32,624 bases of DNA, taken from the NCBI GenBank assembly GCA_944321125.1, contig CALUKD010000035.1:1-32624 (forward strand), given 5' to 3'. The translations under genes and the position numbers were made by a program. This DNA comes from Candidatus Butyricimonas faecavium (lineage in GTDB: Bacteria > Bacteroidota > Bacteroidia > Bacteroidales > Marinifilaceae). Shown piece by piece: positions 26,040 through 32,624 of this stretch; position 1 is the stretch's first letter; every line of letters starts with the position of its first letter. The notes under the pieces were generated by a model. It was given only the letters and a program-made list of their open reading frames with translations, ran no database searches and was not told the origin of the DNA.

Positions 26040-29000
26040 ATGTTAAAAATAAGTCATTTCATCAGACTCTTTTTTAGTGGGATATTGTTATTGAGTTTCT
26101 CCAATATATTCGGTCAAGAGCAAGAGGATAAACTCTTGCAATTGATGAAACAGGAATTGGAGTACAGCATGGAGGAGTTAAAGAAACAGGACAATATCCC
26201 CTATTACATGAATATGCGGGCGATGGACGATTATAATATGACGGTTATAAGTTCGTTCGGGGCTGTGACAACTGCCGATGAAAGCCGTATGAGAACGTTG
26301 GTACCGCAAATCCGGTTGGGAAGTCCGGAACTGGATAATTTTAAGTATAACGGGCAGGGAAGTGTTGTCGGACCTAACGCTCAAGGAGTGCGGGGAGTTG
26401 TTTTACCTCTGGATAATGATGCCCCGGATGCCATCCGGGAAGCCATCTGGCGGGAAACTTTACGACGTTACGAGTATGCCCGTAACGTATACGACCAAAC
26501 AAAGACCCGGGCAGCGGTGAGCGTGGAGGATGAAGATAAAGCACCGTGCTTTTCGGAGGCTCCGGTGGAACATTATTACGAGCCCCCCGTGGTTGTCAGT
26601 AACCGCAATACGGCGATGTTACAATCTTGGGAGCAACGGATGAACGAGGTTTCTGCCGTGTTCAAGAGTTGTCCGGAATTGCGTCAAGGATCAGCCAGTT
26701 TTAGTTATCAAGTGTTACGGACCTATTTTGTGAATAGCGAGGGGAGCGTGGTGGTGCAGAATCGTGTGTCTACCCGGATAATGTTAACGGCATCTTTGAA
26801 AGCGGCTGACGGGATGGATTTGCCGTTGAATATAAGTTATTTCGCCTACAAGCCGGAGGATTTACCGGATAATGGCCGGATCATTGCGGACGTGCAAGAC
26901 ATGATTGAACGTTTATTGGCTTTGCGGGATGCTCCGGTGGCCGATCCCTACACTGGCCCTGCAATTCTTTCGGGACCCGCGAGTGGTGTGTTTTTTCACG
27001 AAATTTTCGGTCATCGTTTGGAGGGCCACCGTTTAAAATCAGGCGGTCAGACCTTCAAAAAAATGGTAGGGGAACAGGTTTTGCCCGAGGAGTTTCAAGT
27101 ATATTGCGATCCGTTGCAAAAGCGTTATGCCAACACGGATTTGTACGGTCACTATGTGTATGATGACGAGGGCGTGAAAGCGCGTCGGGTGGATAACGTG
27201 GTGAATGGCGTGTTGAAAGAGTTCCTTATGAGCCGGGTTCCGTTGGACGGTTTCCCCGTGAGTAACGGTCACGGGCGTACTTCCGGAGGGGGTGATCCCG
27301 TGTCCCGGCAATCCAACTTGATTATCGAAACCAATCGTCCCTACACGGAAGATGAATTGCGTGCCATGCTGGTGGAAGAAGCCAAGAAACAAGGAAGAGA
27401 ATACGGTTATTACTTTCGCTCGGTAACAAGCGGTTTCACCTACACGGGCGAGGGAGGAAGTTTGAACTCGTTTAACGTGACTCCCTTGGAAGTGTACCGG
27501 GTGTTCGTGGACGGTCGTCCGGACCAATTGGTGCGGGGTGTGGATTTGATTGGAACGCCATTGTCAATGTTTTCCAATATTACAGCAGCCGGTGACGAGC
27601 CGAGCGTGTTTACGGGATCTTGTGGCGCGGAATCGGGTTGGGTACCTGTAACGGCGATATCCCCCACGATATTCGTGAGCCAGATAGAGACTCAGCGGCG
27701 GGAACAAGCCCGGGATATTCCCCCGGTTTTACCTTCACCGAAACCGGAAAATAAAATTGTCAGGGACACGGATGAAACTATTTTTGCGGCGATGCGTGCC
27801 GAATTGGACCGTAATAATGCTGCTTTGATGTTACCGAATAGCCCCAAGCCTTACTATATCTCGTACACGGTAGCCCGTTTCCGATATTTCTCGGTAGCCG
27901 GTTCGTTGGGAGGTATCCTGTTTTCAAGAGTTTCACCGTGGCAAATGAACGGGGGAGCGCGGATGATGCTAGGGGATTATCAACGTAATAATGATGTGCA
28001 GTATTCCGAACAGGTTGTTCCGGTCAAGTTACCGGCTGAGGTGGATTATGACGTGATTCGTCGCGGGTTTTGGGAATCGTCGGATATGATGTACAAGTAT
28101 TCGTTGGGGATGATGGCGCAAAAAGCGAATTTCTTGCAACAGAATCCGCAATCGCCCGAGATGGCTGCTTTGCCGGAAATGCAGCAACTACCAGCCGTTA
28201 CCCGTATACAAGAACGGACAATGAAGTTCGAGATTGATCAGGCGGTTTTGGAACGGTTGGTAGCCGAAGCTTCGGCGGTATTTAAAGAGTATAAAGATAT
28301 TTATAACTCCAGCGTGGCAATTAGTGGAACAGAAATAGACCTTTACCGGTTAACCTCGGAAGGCGTGCAATTAAAGGAGCCGGGCGGACAGGTGACTTTG
28401 TCGATTATTGCGGAGGCCCGTGCTGATGACGGCTCGACTGTCGGCGATTCTTTCTCGCTCTCGTTATTGAACCCGGCAGAAATTCTCTCTATTGAAAAAA
28501 TGAAAGAGCGGGTGAAAGCCTTTGCCGAAAGTTTGATGCAATTAAAGTCAGCTCCTCCAGTGGAAGAATATTACAACGGGCCGGTTATGTTTGAAGGAGG
28601 AGCCGTGGCAACGATTTTGTCCGGTAATCTTCTGTATCGCGGAGGACTGATTGCGAACCGTTCGCTTGGGCCGTCTCGTGGTGGATTGGAAGATCAGTTT
28701 GGTGGAAAGATTATAGATAGTCGATTGACTATTAAGAATTATACGACAATGAAAGAGTATAACGGAACCCCGTTATACGGGTATTACGAGATGGACGGGG
28801 ATGGTGTTACTCCGGCAGCAGAGATGACGTTGGTTGAGAGAGGTGTATTTAAAAAGATGCTGAACGGACGGATTCCTGCGTTGAAAGCCCCGGAATCGAC
28901 AGGCAGTGCTCGCTTTATGTTTTCTCCGCAAAGTCCAACCATTGCGGTTGGCGTCGGGACGATTCATGTACAGGTGGATAAGGGGGATTCCCATGCGAAG

Positions 29001-29345
29001 ATGAAGAAGATACTTATTAAAGCGGCAAAGGATGCCGGACAATCGTGTGCTTATATCGCGAGAGGAATTGCCGGGTCAGTTCCCGTAGTCTACCGCGTTG
29101 ACCTTAAGGACGGAAAAGAAACCCGTGTCCGCACAGCCGGATTCCGTATGCCCGATTTAACGAAGTTACAGAAGATTGTGGCGATATCTTCGAAAGAAGA
29201 GGTGATGAATTTTATTCCGAATTACTATCCCGCCTCAATGATCTATCCCGCCGGAATGATTGTGGATGGTTTGGTTATCGAGAAAACTAGTCTGAAAACA
29301 GAGAAAGAACCGGCGTTGAAAGTACCGAGACAACGGGAGGAGTGA
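26040..29345 (+). CDS. Exported TldD-TldE-like tandem metalloprotease fusion
   Basis: The start at 26040 is preferred over 25953, which would run through the stem-loop and bury the signal peptide (MLKISHFIRLFFSGILLLSF, cut near Gly25). The 1101-residue product is two TldD/PmbA-type halves in tandem with a period of about 541-549 residues. Half 1 has the zinc motif HEIFGH (H320, E321, H325) and GSCGAE with C528, matching the His-His-Cys zinc set of TldD. In half 2 the aligned segment reads SGNLLY (861-866), so the site is lost, as in the non-catalytic partner TldE/PmbA. Bacterial TldD and TldE are normally two cytoplasmic proteins forming a heterodimer that cuts unfolded peptides and microcin-type precursors. 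Here one exported chain carries both. Periplasmic peptide cleavage is inferred. Confidence 0.85.
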   Translation: MLKISHFIRLFFSGILLLSFSNIFGQEQEDKLLQLMKQELEYSMEELKKQDNIPYYMNMRAMDDYNMTVISSFGAVTTADESRMRTLVPQIRLGSPELDNFKYNGQGSVVGPNAQGVRGVVLPLDNDAPDAIREAIWRETLRRYEYARNVYDQTKTRAAVSVEDEDKAPCFSEAPVEHYYEPPVVVSNRNTAMLQSWEQRMNEVSAVFKSCPELRQGSASFSYQVLRTYFVNSEGSVVVQNRVSTRIMLTASLKAADGMDLPLNISYFAYKPEDLPDNGRIIADVQDMIERLLALRDAPVADPYTGPAILSGPASGVFFHEIFGHRLEGHRLKSGGQTFKKMVGEQVLPEEFQVYCDPLQKRYANTDLYGHYVYDDEGVKARRVDNVVNGVLKEFLMSRVPLDGFPVSNGHGRTSGGGDPVSRQSNLIIETNRPYTEDELRAMLVEEAKKQGREYGYYFRSVTSGFTYTGEGGSLNSFNVTPLEVYRVFVDGRPDQLVRGVDLIGTPLSMFSNITAAGDEPSVFTGSCGAESGWVPVTAISPTIFVSQIETQRREQARDIPPVLPSPKPENKIVRDTDETIFAAMRAELDRNNAALMLPNSPKPYYISYTVARFRYFSVAGSLGGILFSRVSPWQMNGGARMMLGDYQRNNDVQYSEQVVPVKLPAEVDYDVIRRGFWESSDMMYKYSLGMMAQKANFLQQNPQSPEMAALPEMQQLPAVTRIQERTMKFEIDQAVLERLVAEASAVFKEYKDIYNSSVAISGTEIDLYRLTSEGVQLKEPGGQVTLSIIAEARADDGSTVGDSFSLSLLNPAEILSIEKMKERVKAFAESLMQLKSAPPVEEYYNGPVMFEGGAVATILSGNLLYRGGLIANRSLGPSRGGLEDQFGGKIIDSRLTIKNYTTMKEYNGTPLYGYYEMDGDGVTPAAEMTLVERGVFKKMLNGRIPALKAPESTGSARFMFSPQSPTIAVGVGTIHVQVDKGDSHAKMKKILIKAAKDAGQSCAYIARGIAGSVPVVYRVDLKDGKETRVRTAGFRMPDLTKLQKIVAISSKEEVMNFIPNYYPASMIYPAGMIVDGLVIEKTSLKTEKEPALKVPRQREE

Positions 29346-29359
29346 ATTTTAAATTTTAG

Positions 29360-29387
29360 ATTTTAAATTTTGGATTAAAAATGACAA
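29360..29387 (+). repeat. Left arm of inverted repeat flanking tlpA
   Basis: This 28-bp AT-rich arm ends in AAAAATGACAA directly before the tlpA start codon. It matches the reverse complement of 30571-30598 at 24 of 28 positions without gaps (hand alignment). Confidence 0.6.
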
Positions 29388-29388
29388 G

Positions 29389-30489
29389 ATGAAGAAGATT
29401 TTAATTACGATATGCACGTTGTTTGCTTGTGTCATGTTATCCGTGGCACAAGGAGATAGTTACAGAATTACGGGCCAGGTGGGTAACTCCGTCAACGGGA
29501 AATTACTGTTGGTGGCTCTCACGGAAAAGGGCTTGATTGATATCGGAGAGGCGGTCATCACGAATGGAGCTTTCGAGTTCACGGGCCGGATGTCGGAAAC
29601 GACGTTGGCTTACTTGATGCCGGTCCAGAGAAATGCGGCATTGGCAACCATTATGCTGGAGAATGCGAATTACACGATTACTGCGGGTACAAATGAATTG
29701 CTCGTGGAAGGCGGTGGGGAGGCTCAAAGAATATTGAAGGAGTTCAACGATTTGGAAAAATATCTGATACAAAGTGGACAGCAATTGCAAGCACAAGCTA
29801 AGGCGAATCCTGCACAAGCACAAAAACTGCGGGAAAATTTCAAAAAGATAATAACTCAAGTGGAGACTGAAGAATTGGCATTGTTGAACAAGTATAGCGA
29901 TACATACGTGGCCGCTTATGTTGTGTATGCCAAATTGTCACAATCCTTTGATGAAACGAAGTTGGAAGAACGCTATAATATCTTGGGAGAAAAGGCTAAA
30001 GCTACCATTTATGGCAAACAAATCGCTGCCGAACTGAAAAAGATTCAAAAATTAGCGATAGGAGCCATTGCTCCCGACTTTACGGCCCCGTTATCCGATG
30101 GTGGTGTACTTTCTTTGCATGAGACGAAAGCTAAAGTAAAAGTTGTCGATTTCTGGGCATCTTGGTGTCAACCTTGCCGTGCAGAGAATGTGAACCTGAT
30201 AAAGATTTACAAACGCTTCCGCCCGAAGGGGTTGGAAATCATCAGTGTTTCACTCGATGACAACAAACACGCTTGGTTGGCTGCCATCGGCCAGGATGGT
30301 TGCAATTGGAAGTGTGTGTCTGATTTGAAAGGACAAAAATCAGAAATCGCTGCTGAATACCAAGTGAAAGGTATTCCTTGCACCTTTATCCTCGACGAGG
30401 AAAACCGCATCGTGGCTAAAAATCTCCGGGGTAGAGAACTAGAGAAAAAGATTGAGGAGATGTTGAAAAAGAAGAAGGATAAGGAATAG
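29389..30489 (+). CDS. TlpA-like thioredoxin-fold protein with DUF4369 N-domain
   Basis: The 366-residue exported protein has signal MKKILITICTLFACVMLSVA, cut before QGDS. Residues ~23-110 match the DUF4369 beta domain. A helical linker rich in Gln/Ala (~112-215) follows. Residues ~225-360 form an AhpC/TlpA-type thioredoxin fold with WASWCQPCR (C260, C263) and cis-Pro motif KGIPCTF. The extra Cys next to the cis-Pro is unusual. These proteins handle disulfides or thiols in the periplasm, or on imported molecules. It ends the sigma/FecR-type operon, 43 bp after the protease gene. A broken copy of its 3' end lies at 32420-32624. Confidence 0.92.
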   Translation: MKKILITICTLFACVMLSVAQGDSYRITGQVGNSVNGKLLLVALTEKGLIDIGEAVITNGAFEFTGRMSETTLAYLMPVQRNAALATIMLENANYTITAGTNELLVEGGGEAQRILKEFNDLEKYLIQSGQQLQAQAKANPAQAQKLRENFKKIITQVETEELALLNKYSDTYVAAYVVYAKLSQSFDETKLEERYNILGEKAKATIYGKQIAAELKKIQKLAIGAIAPDFTAPLSDGGVLSLHETKAKVKVVDFWASWCQPCRAENVNLIKIYKRFRPKGLEIISVSLDDNKHAWLAAIGQDGCNWKCVSDLKGQKSEIAAEYQVKGIPCTFILDEENRIVAKNLRGRELEKKIEEMLKKKKDKE

Positions 30490-30505
30490 ATAAAACTCCT
30501 TCCCG

Positions 30506-30614
30506 GTTCTCCCCTAGGGCATGTTAGATGTAGAGATTTTAGATTTAACGATTCTTTCACTCATGGTCCTTTGTCATTTTGAATCCTAAATTCTAAATGT
30601 CCTTTGGGGAGAAC
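30506..30614. repeat. Imperfect 109-bp inverted repeat after tlpA
   Basis: The outer arms GTTCTCCCC (30506-30514) and GGGGAGAAC (30606-30614) are perfect over 9 bp. Inside, AGATTTTAGATTT...GATTC faces GAATCCTAAATTCTAAAT imperfectly. It has no coding content. It resembles a small non-autonomous palindromic element or a long RNA hairpin. Confidence 0.4.
30571..30598 (-). repeat. Right arm of inverted repeat flanking tlpA
   Basis: TTGTCATTTTGAATCC... is the inverted counterpart of 29360-29387 (24/28 identical). A related 20-bp stretch (16/20) overlaps the 3' end of mtaD at 12829-12848 in the same orientation. Confidence 0.6.
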
Positions 30615-30650
30615 TAAATTACTTTAAAACAACTTCTAAAAATCAAGATT

Positions 30651-30839
30651 ATGAACAGGAGGTTTAAACTAATTTTTGGGAGTGTCGCCTTTTTTGCGGG
30701 TGTGTTGTTAATGGTTTTCTGTCTATCGCATTTTATTTCAACACTGCTGATGCTTATCGGTGTGATTTTTATTCTTAACGTGTTGATTGAAAGAAAGATT
30801 GTTTTTTTTAATAACATCCATAATACTGATAAGAAGTAG
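30651..30839 (+). CDS. Small membrane protein, 62 residues
   Basis: This short ORF has a basic start (MNRRFKL) and two adjacent hydrophobic segments (about 8-25 and 29-45), the layout of a small two-helix inner-membrane hairpin, and a polar tail ending TDKK. The family is not recognised. The gene stands between tlpA and the damaged HExxH lipoprotein gene. Support is only the hydrophobic pattern and an open frame with plausible start. It could be spurious, but the two helices with a charged N-terminus favour a real gene. Confidence 0.45.
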   Translation: MNRRFKLIFGSVAFFAGVLLMVFCLSHFISTLLMLIGVIFILNVLIERKIVFFNNIHNTDKK

Positions 30840-30981
30840 CAAGTTAAACAGTAAGTGTATATTTTTCAATATATATTTTTAATGATGAGAAAAACTTTTC
30901 CTATTTTTAATTGTAAATTTAGTATTCATTTTATCATCGTGTACAAAAGAACATGATGTTGTAAATACGGAATTAGGTACG

Positions 30982-31509
30982 TTGCAGTCATATACTCGTT
31001 CTTACGGTGAAAAAGTAGATGCTCCTTTTGTTATTTTTCGTTTTAAGGCAATGTTGGAAAGAGCCTTGGAAATTACTAATGACTCTACATTGATGGCAAT
31101 TTTTGCAGACTTAACTCGGGTTGAGTATGCTGTGATAGAGGGTCAAGATAATAATGTTATCATGGAAATGCGTCCTTCAAAGTATAGGCCACAATTCACA
31201 ATATATATTAGTGACAAGTATCGTCAATTGTCGAACAACGGAGCTATTTTTGTTGTTATACATGAATTGTATCATATTTATCGTTATAATAAAGGGTTCT
31301 CAAACAATGATGAGGACCATGCATTTATGGTTAAAAGTTCCATGTATCGTGAGTGGGTTAGAAAAGCTCTTGGATTATCTCAACATAGTTTTGCCCTAGA
31401 TTATTTAGTGTATAGTGGAACCTATGAATCTCCGGTATATCAAAGATTATCATATGAGAAGAAGAAAACGGTAAACTCGTTTTGTAAAAGCTATGAATTA
31501 CCTTATTGA
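30982..31509 (+). CDS. HExxH-containing lipoprotein, signal peptide out of frame
   Basis: The open frame has no ATG near its beginning; TTG at 30982 or ATG at 31051 are the available starts. Directly upstream, the same frame encodes a perfect lipoprotein leader (KLFLFLIVNLVFILSSC then TKE) with no stop back to 30886. An ATG at 30885 (ATGAGAAAAA) would read into this leader if the A5 run at 30890-30894 were A4. So the gene appears to carry a +1 frameshift at its very start. The body has IHELYH (H94 counting from the TTG; HExxH zinc protease motif) and a nearby DEDH that could give a third ligand. The family is otherwise unrecognised. The next gene follows 6 bp later. Confidence 0.6.
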   Translation: MQSYTRSYGEKVDAPFVIFRFKAMLERALEITNDSTLMAIFADLTRVEYAVIEGQDNNVIMEMRPSKYRPQFTIYISDKYRQLSNNGAIFVVIHELYHIYRYNKGFSNNDEDHAFMVKSSMYREWVRKALGLSQHSFALDYLVYSGTYESPVYQRLSYEKKKTVNSFCKSYELPY

Positions 31510-31515
31510 AATATT

Positions 31516-32088
31516 ATGAAAAAATCTATTTTATTTTTATTTACTATTTGGAGTGGTGTAAATTTTATTTATTCCCAAAACGTAGAGGTAGATGAAGCAA
31601 ATTCGTTCAACATGCAAGACAGTATAAATCCAGTGCTCACAAAAGTTGAACCTGGGCCTGAACATGTATATGTTATATTCACCTCCCAAGAATATGATCC
31701 GAAATATGAAGATAGGATTAAGGAAGGTGTAATGCGGATAAGAACTGATTCTTGGAATGGTGTCTTAATTAGTTATGTTGTCCGATCTAGATCAAAGGAT
31801 TATGAATTTGATTTCTCTCATTGGGATCTTGATATCGAATTCTTGAAAAAAATCAGGTCGGTAGATTCTACCGACAAGATGAACATAGTTTGGAGACCGA
31901 AAGAGTTTCTGTTAGATATCAAACCTATTGATTTAGATAAGGAAGGACCTTCGATGAAAAAGGAAGAGGCTTTTGCGTTAAGGGATAAATTGGTCGGAAA
32001 AATAATTTGGTTGATAGATAGAAGAGACATTACTAGAGATTCCCTAAAACTGATACAAGCAGAAACTAAGATACCAGAAGTCTTTTGA
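31516..32088 (+). CDS. Secreted protein of unknown function
   Basis: The product has 190 residues and signal peptide MKKSILFLFTIWSGVNFIYS, cut before QNVEV. The mature part is acidic and mixed alpha/beta with no family I recognise. Features are VYVIFTSQEYDPKYEDRIKEGVMRI, FDFSHWDLDIEFL, and a C-terminal LVGKIIWLIDRRDI segment. There is no Cys in the mature part and no catalytic motif. It starts 6 bp after the HExxH lipoprotein gene, so the two are likely co-transcribed and may act together in the cell envelope (inference). Confidence 0.65.
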   Translation: MKKSILFLFTIWSGVNFIYSQNVEVDEANSFNMQDSINPVLTKVEPGPEHVYVIFTSQEYDPKYEDRIKEGVMRIRTDSWNGVLISYVVRSRSKDYEFDFSHWDLDIEFLKKIRSVDSTDKMNIVWRPKEFLLDIKPIDLDKEGPSMKKEEAFALRDKLVGKIIWLIDRRDITRDSLKLIQAETKIPEVF

Positions 32089-32146
32089 GGCTGTTTGTAA
32101 GTATCGGAAAGGTTTGTATGTTATTAATCTTAAAAAACATGAAGAC

Positions 32147-32443
32147 ATGAAAAAAATAATTTTGACTTTATCTGTATGCTTATCTTGCATCATGGTAGCA
32201 AACGCTAGATTGTACCCACATGTCGTGGATACTTTGCCAAAGAGAGTAGTTAACGGCTTGGAAATGATTCCGGTAAGAACAACCTATTATGATTCGGGAG
32301 AGATATATTGGGATTTGAGAGTCTCTGATTTTGAGAAATGTTTTCAGCGGTTCGAGAGTAAATGTCCGGGAGAAATTAATTACAAATTGAACTCTGATGA
32401 AGTGAACCAAGCTATTGCTGCTTGGTTGGCTGTCATCGGTTAG
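32147..32443 (+). CDS. Short exported ORF fused to a broken tlpA end
   Basis: The start at 32147 gives signal peptide MKKIILTLSVCLSCIMVANA; the in-frame ATG at 32114 adds 11 residues ahead of it. The mature ~70 residues (LYPHVVDTLPKRVV..., two Cys) are not recognised. The last residues AWLAVIG and the TAG stop correspond to AWLAAIG-Q of the intact tlpA gene, where CAG reads Gln. Thus the ORF ends inside a tlpA-derived segment by a nonsense change. It may be a truncated TlpA-like gene or an unrelated short gene joined to a remnant. Expression as a real protein is uncertain. Confidence 0.4.
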   Translation: MKKIILTLSVCLSCIMVANARLYPHVVDTLPKRVVNGLEMIPVRTTYYDSGEIYWDLRVSDFEKCFQRFESKCPGEINYKLNSDEVNQAIAAWLAVIG

Positions 32444-32624
32444 GACGGTCGACTTGGAGAAATGTCTCCGACTTGGAAGGACAAAATTCTAAAATCGCTG
32501 CCGAATACCAAGTGAAAGGTATCTCTTGTACCTTTATCCTAGATGAAGAAAACCGCATCGTGGCTAAAAATCTCCGGGGTAGAGAACTAGAGAAAAAGAT
32601 TGAGGAGATGTTGAAAAAGAAGAA
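32420..32624 (+). pseudogene. Remnant of a tlpA 3' end, runs off the window
   Basis: These 205 bases align with 30271-30476 of the intact tlpA gene. Lesions are TAG at 32441-32443 in place of CAG, and a single-base deletion around 32450-32456. After the deletion the frame again reads SDLEGQNSKIAAEYQVKGIS and continues to the window end. The last 77 bases (32548-32624) are identical to 30400-30476. The Cys before TF is kept while the Pro of the cis-Pro motif is changed (ISC for IPC). Confidence 0.8.

Noticed and set aside
27039-27527. 162-codon minus-strand open frame
   Set aside because: It lies inside the TldD-like catalytic half. The forward frame has zinc motifs and the reverse frame has no domain.

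Overview
The window looks like Bacteroidales chromosome, most likely Odoribacteraceae (Butyricimonas/Odoribacter-like). This rests on type V (FimA/Mfa1-like) fimbrillin lipoproteins, a sigma/FecR/SusC/SusD locus, a DUF4369-TlpA thioredoxin, and several -7 boxes of the Bacteroidetes TAnnTTTG type. The genus is an inference from gene content. I see no rRNA, tRNA, CRISPR array, transposase or phage gene.

Layout. (1) 68-7944, plus strand: a type V pilus operon. It holds an OmpA-like/DUF3575 protein, a DUF5119 lipoprotein, three fimbrillin-like lipoproteins and an 800-residue DUF4906-type protein whose C-terminal region looks like a tip adhesin. All four pilin-type proteins carry an Arg 23-34 residues after the lipidated Cys, where pilins of this family are proteolytically matured. 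The tip gene contains a run of eight G just before its C-terminal domain. (2) 7945-14139: housekeeping and metabolic genes, namely dinB (minus), a split ThrE-type exporter pair (plus), and a minus-strand polyamine/nucleoside group (deoxyhypusine-synthase-like enzyme, agmatinase, MTA/SAH deaminase). A strong bidirectional terminator at 10679-10710 lies between the converging ThrE and deoxyhypusine-synthase-like genes. (3) 14325-16245: an ECF sigma factor (minus) and a lone RhuM-family gene (plus) that separates sigma from its presumed fecR. (4) 16422-30489, plus: fecR, susC (with STN signalling domain), susD, two surface lipoproteins (DUF4959-type and DUF4998 plus F5/8C-type), a very large exported TldD-TldE-like fused metalloprotease, and a TlpA-like thioredoxin. 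(5) 30651-32624: small and decaying genes, including a tiny membrane protein, an HExxH lipoprotein whose signal peptide is out of frame by one base, a secreted protein, and a broken second copy of the tlpA 3' end.

How they may work together. The SusC STN domain, FecR and the ECF sigma form a trans-envelope switch that would sense a ligand bound at the outer membrane and turn on the locus. SusC/SusD and the two surface lipoproteins would capture and import it. The exported TldD-TldE fusion and TlpA suggest that the ligand is a peptide, possibly a modified or disulfide-bonded one, that is cut in the periplasm. TldD/TldE is normally a cytoplasmic two-protein protease acting on peptides such as microcin precursors, so one exported fusion chain inside a Sus locus is the most novel-looking system here.

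Other points of interest are the possible poly-G phase switch in the pilus tip gene, the 28-bp inverted repeats (24/28 identical) flanking tlpA, the tlpA remnant sharing 77 identical bases with the intact copy, and stem-loops placed at operon positions where subunit dosage may be set.
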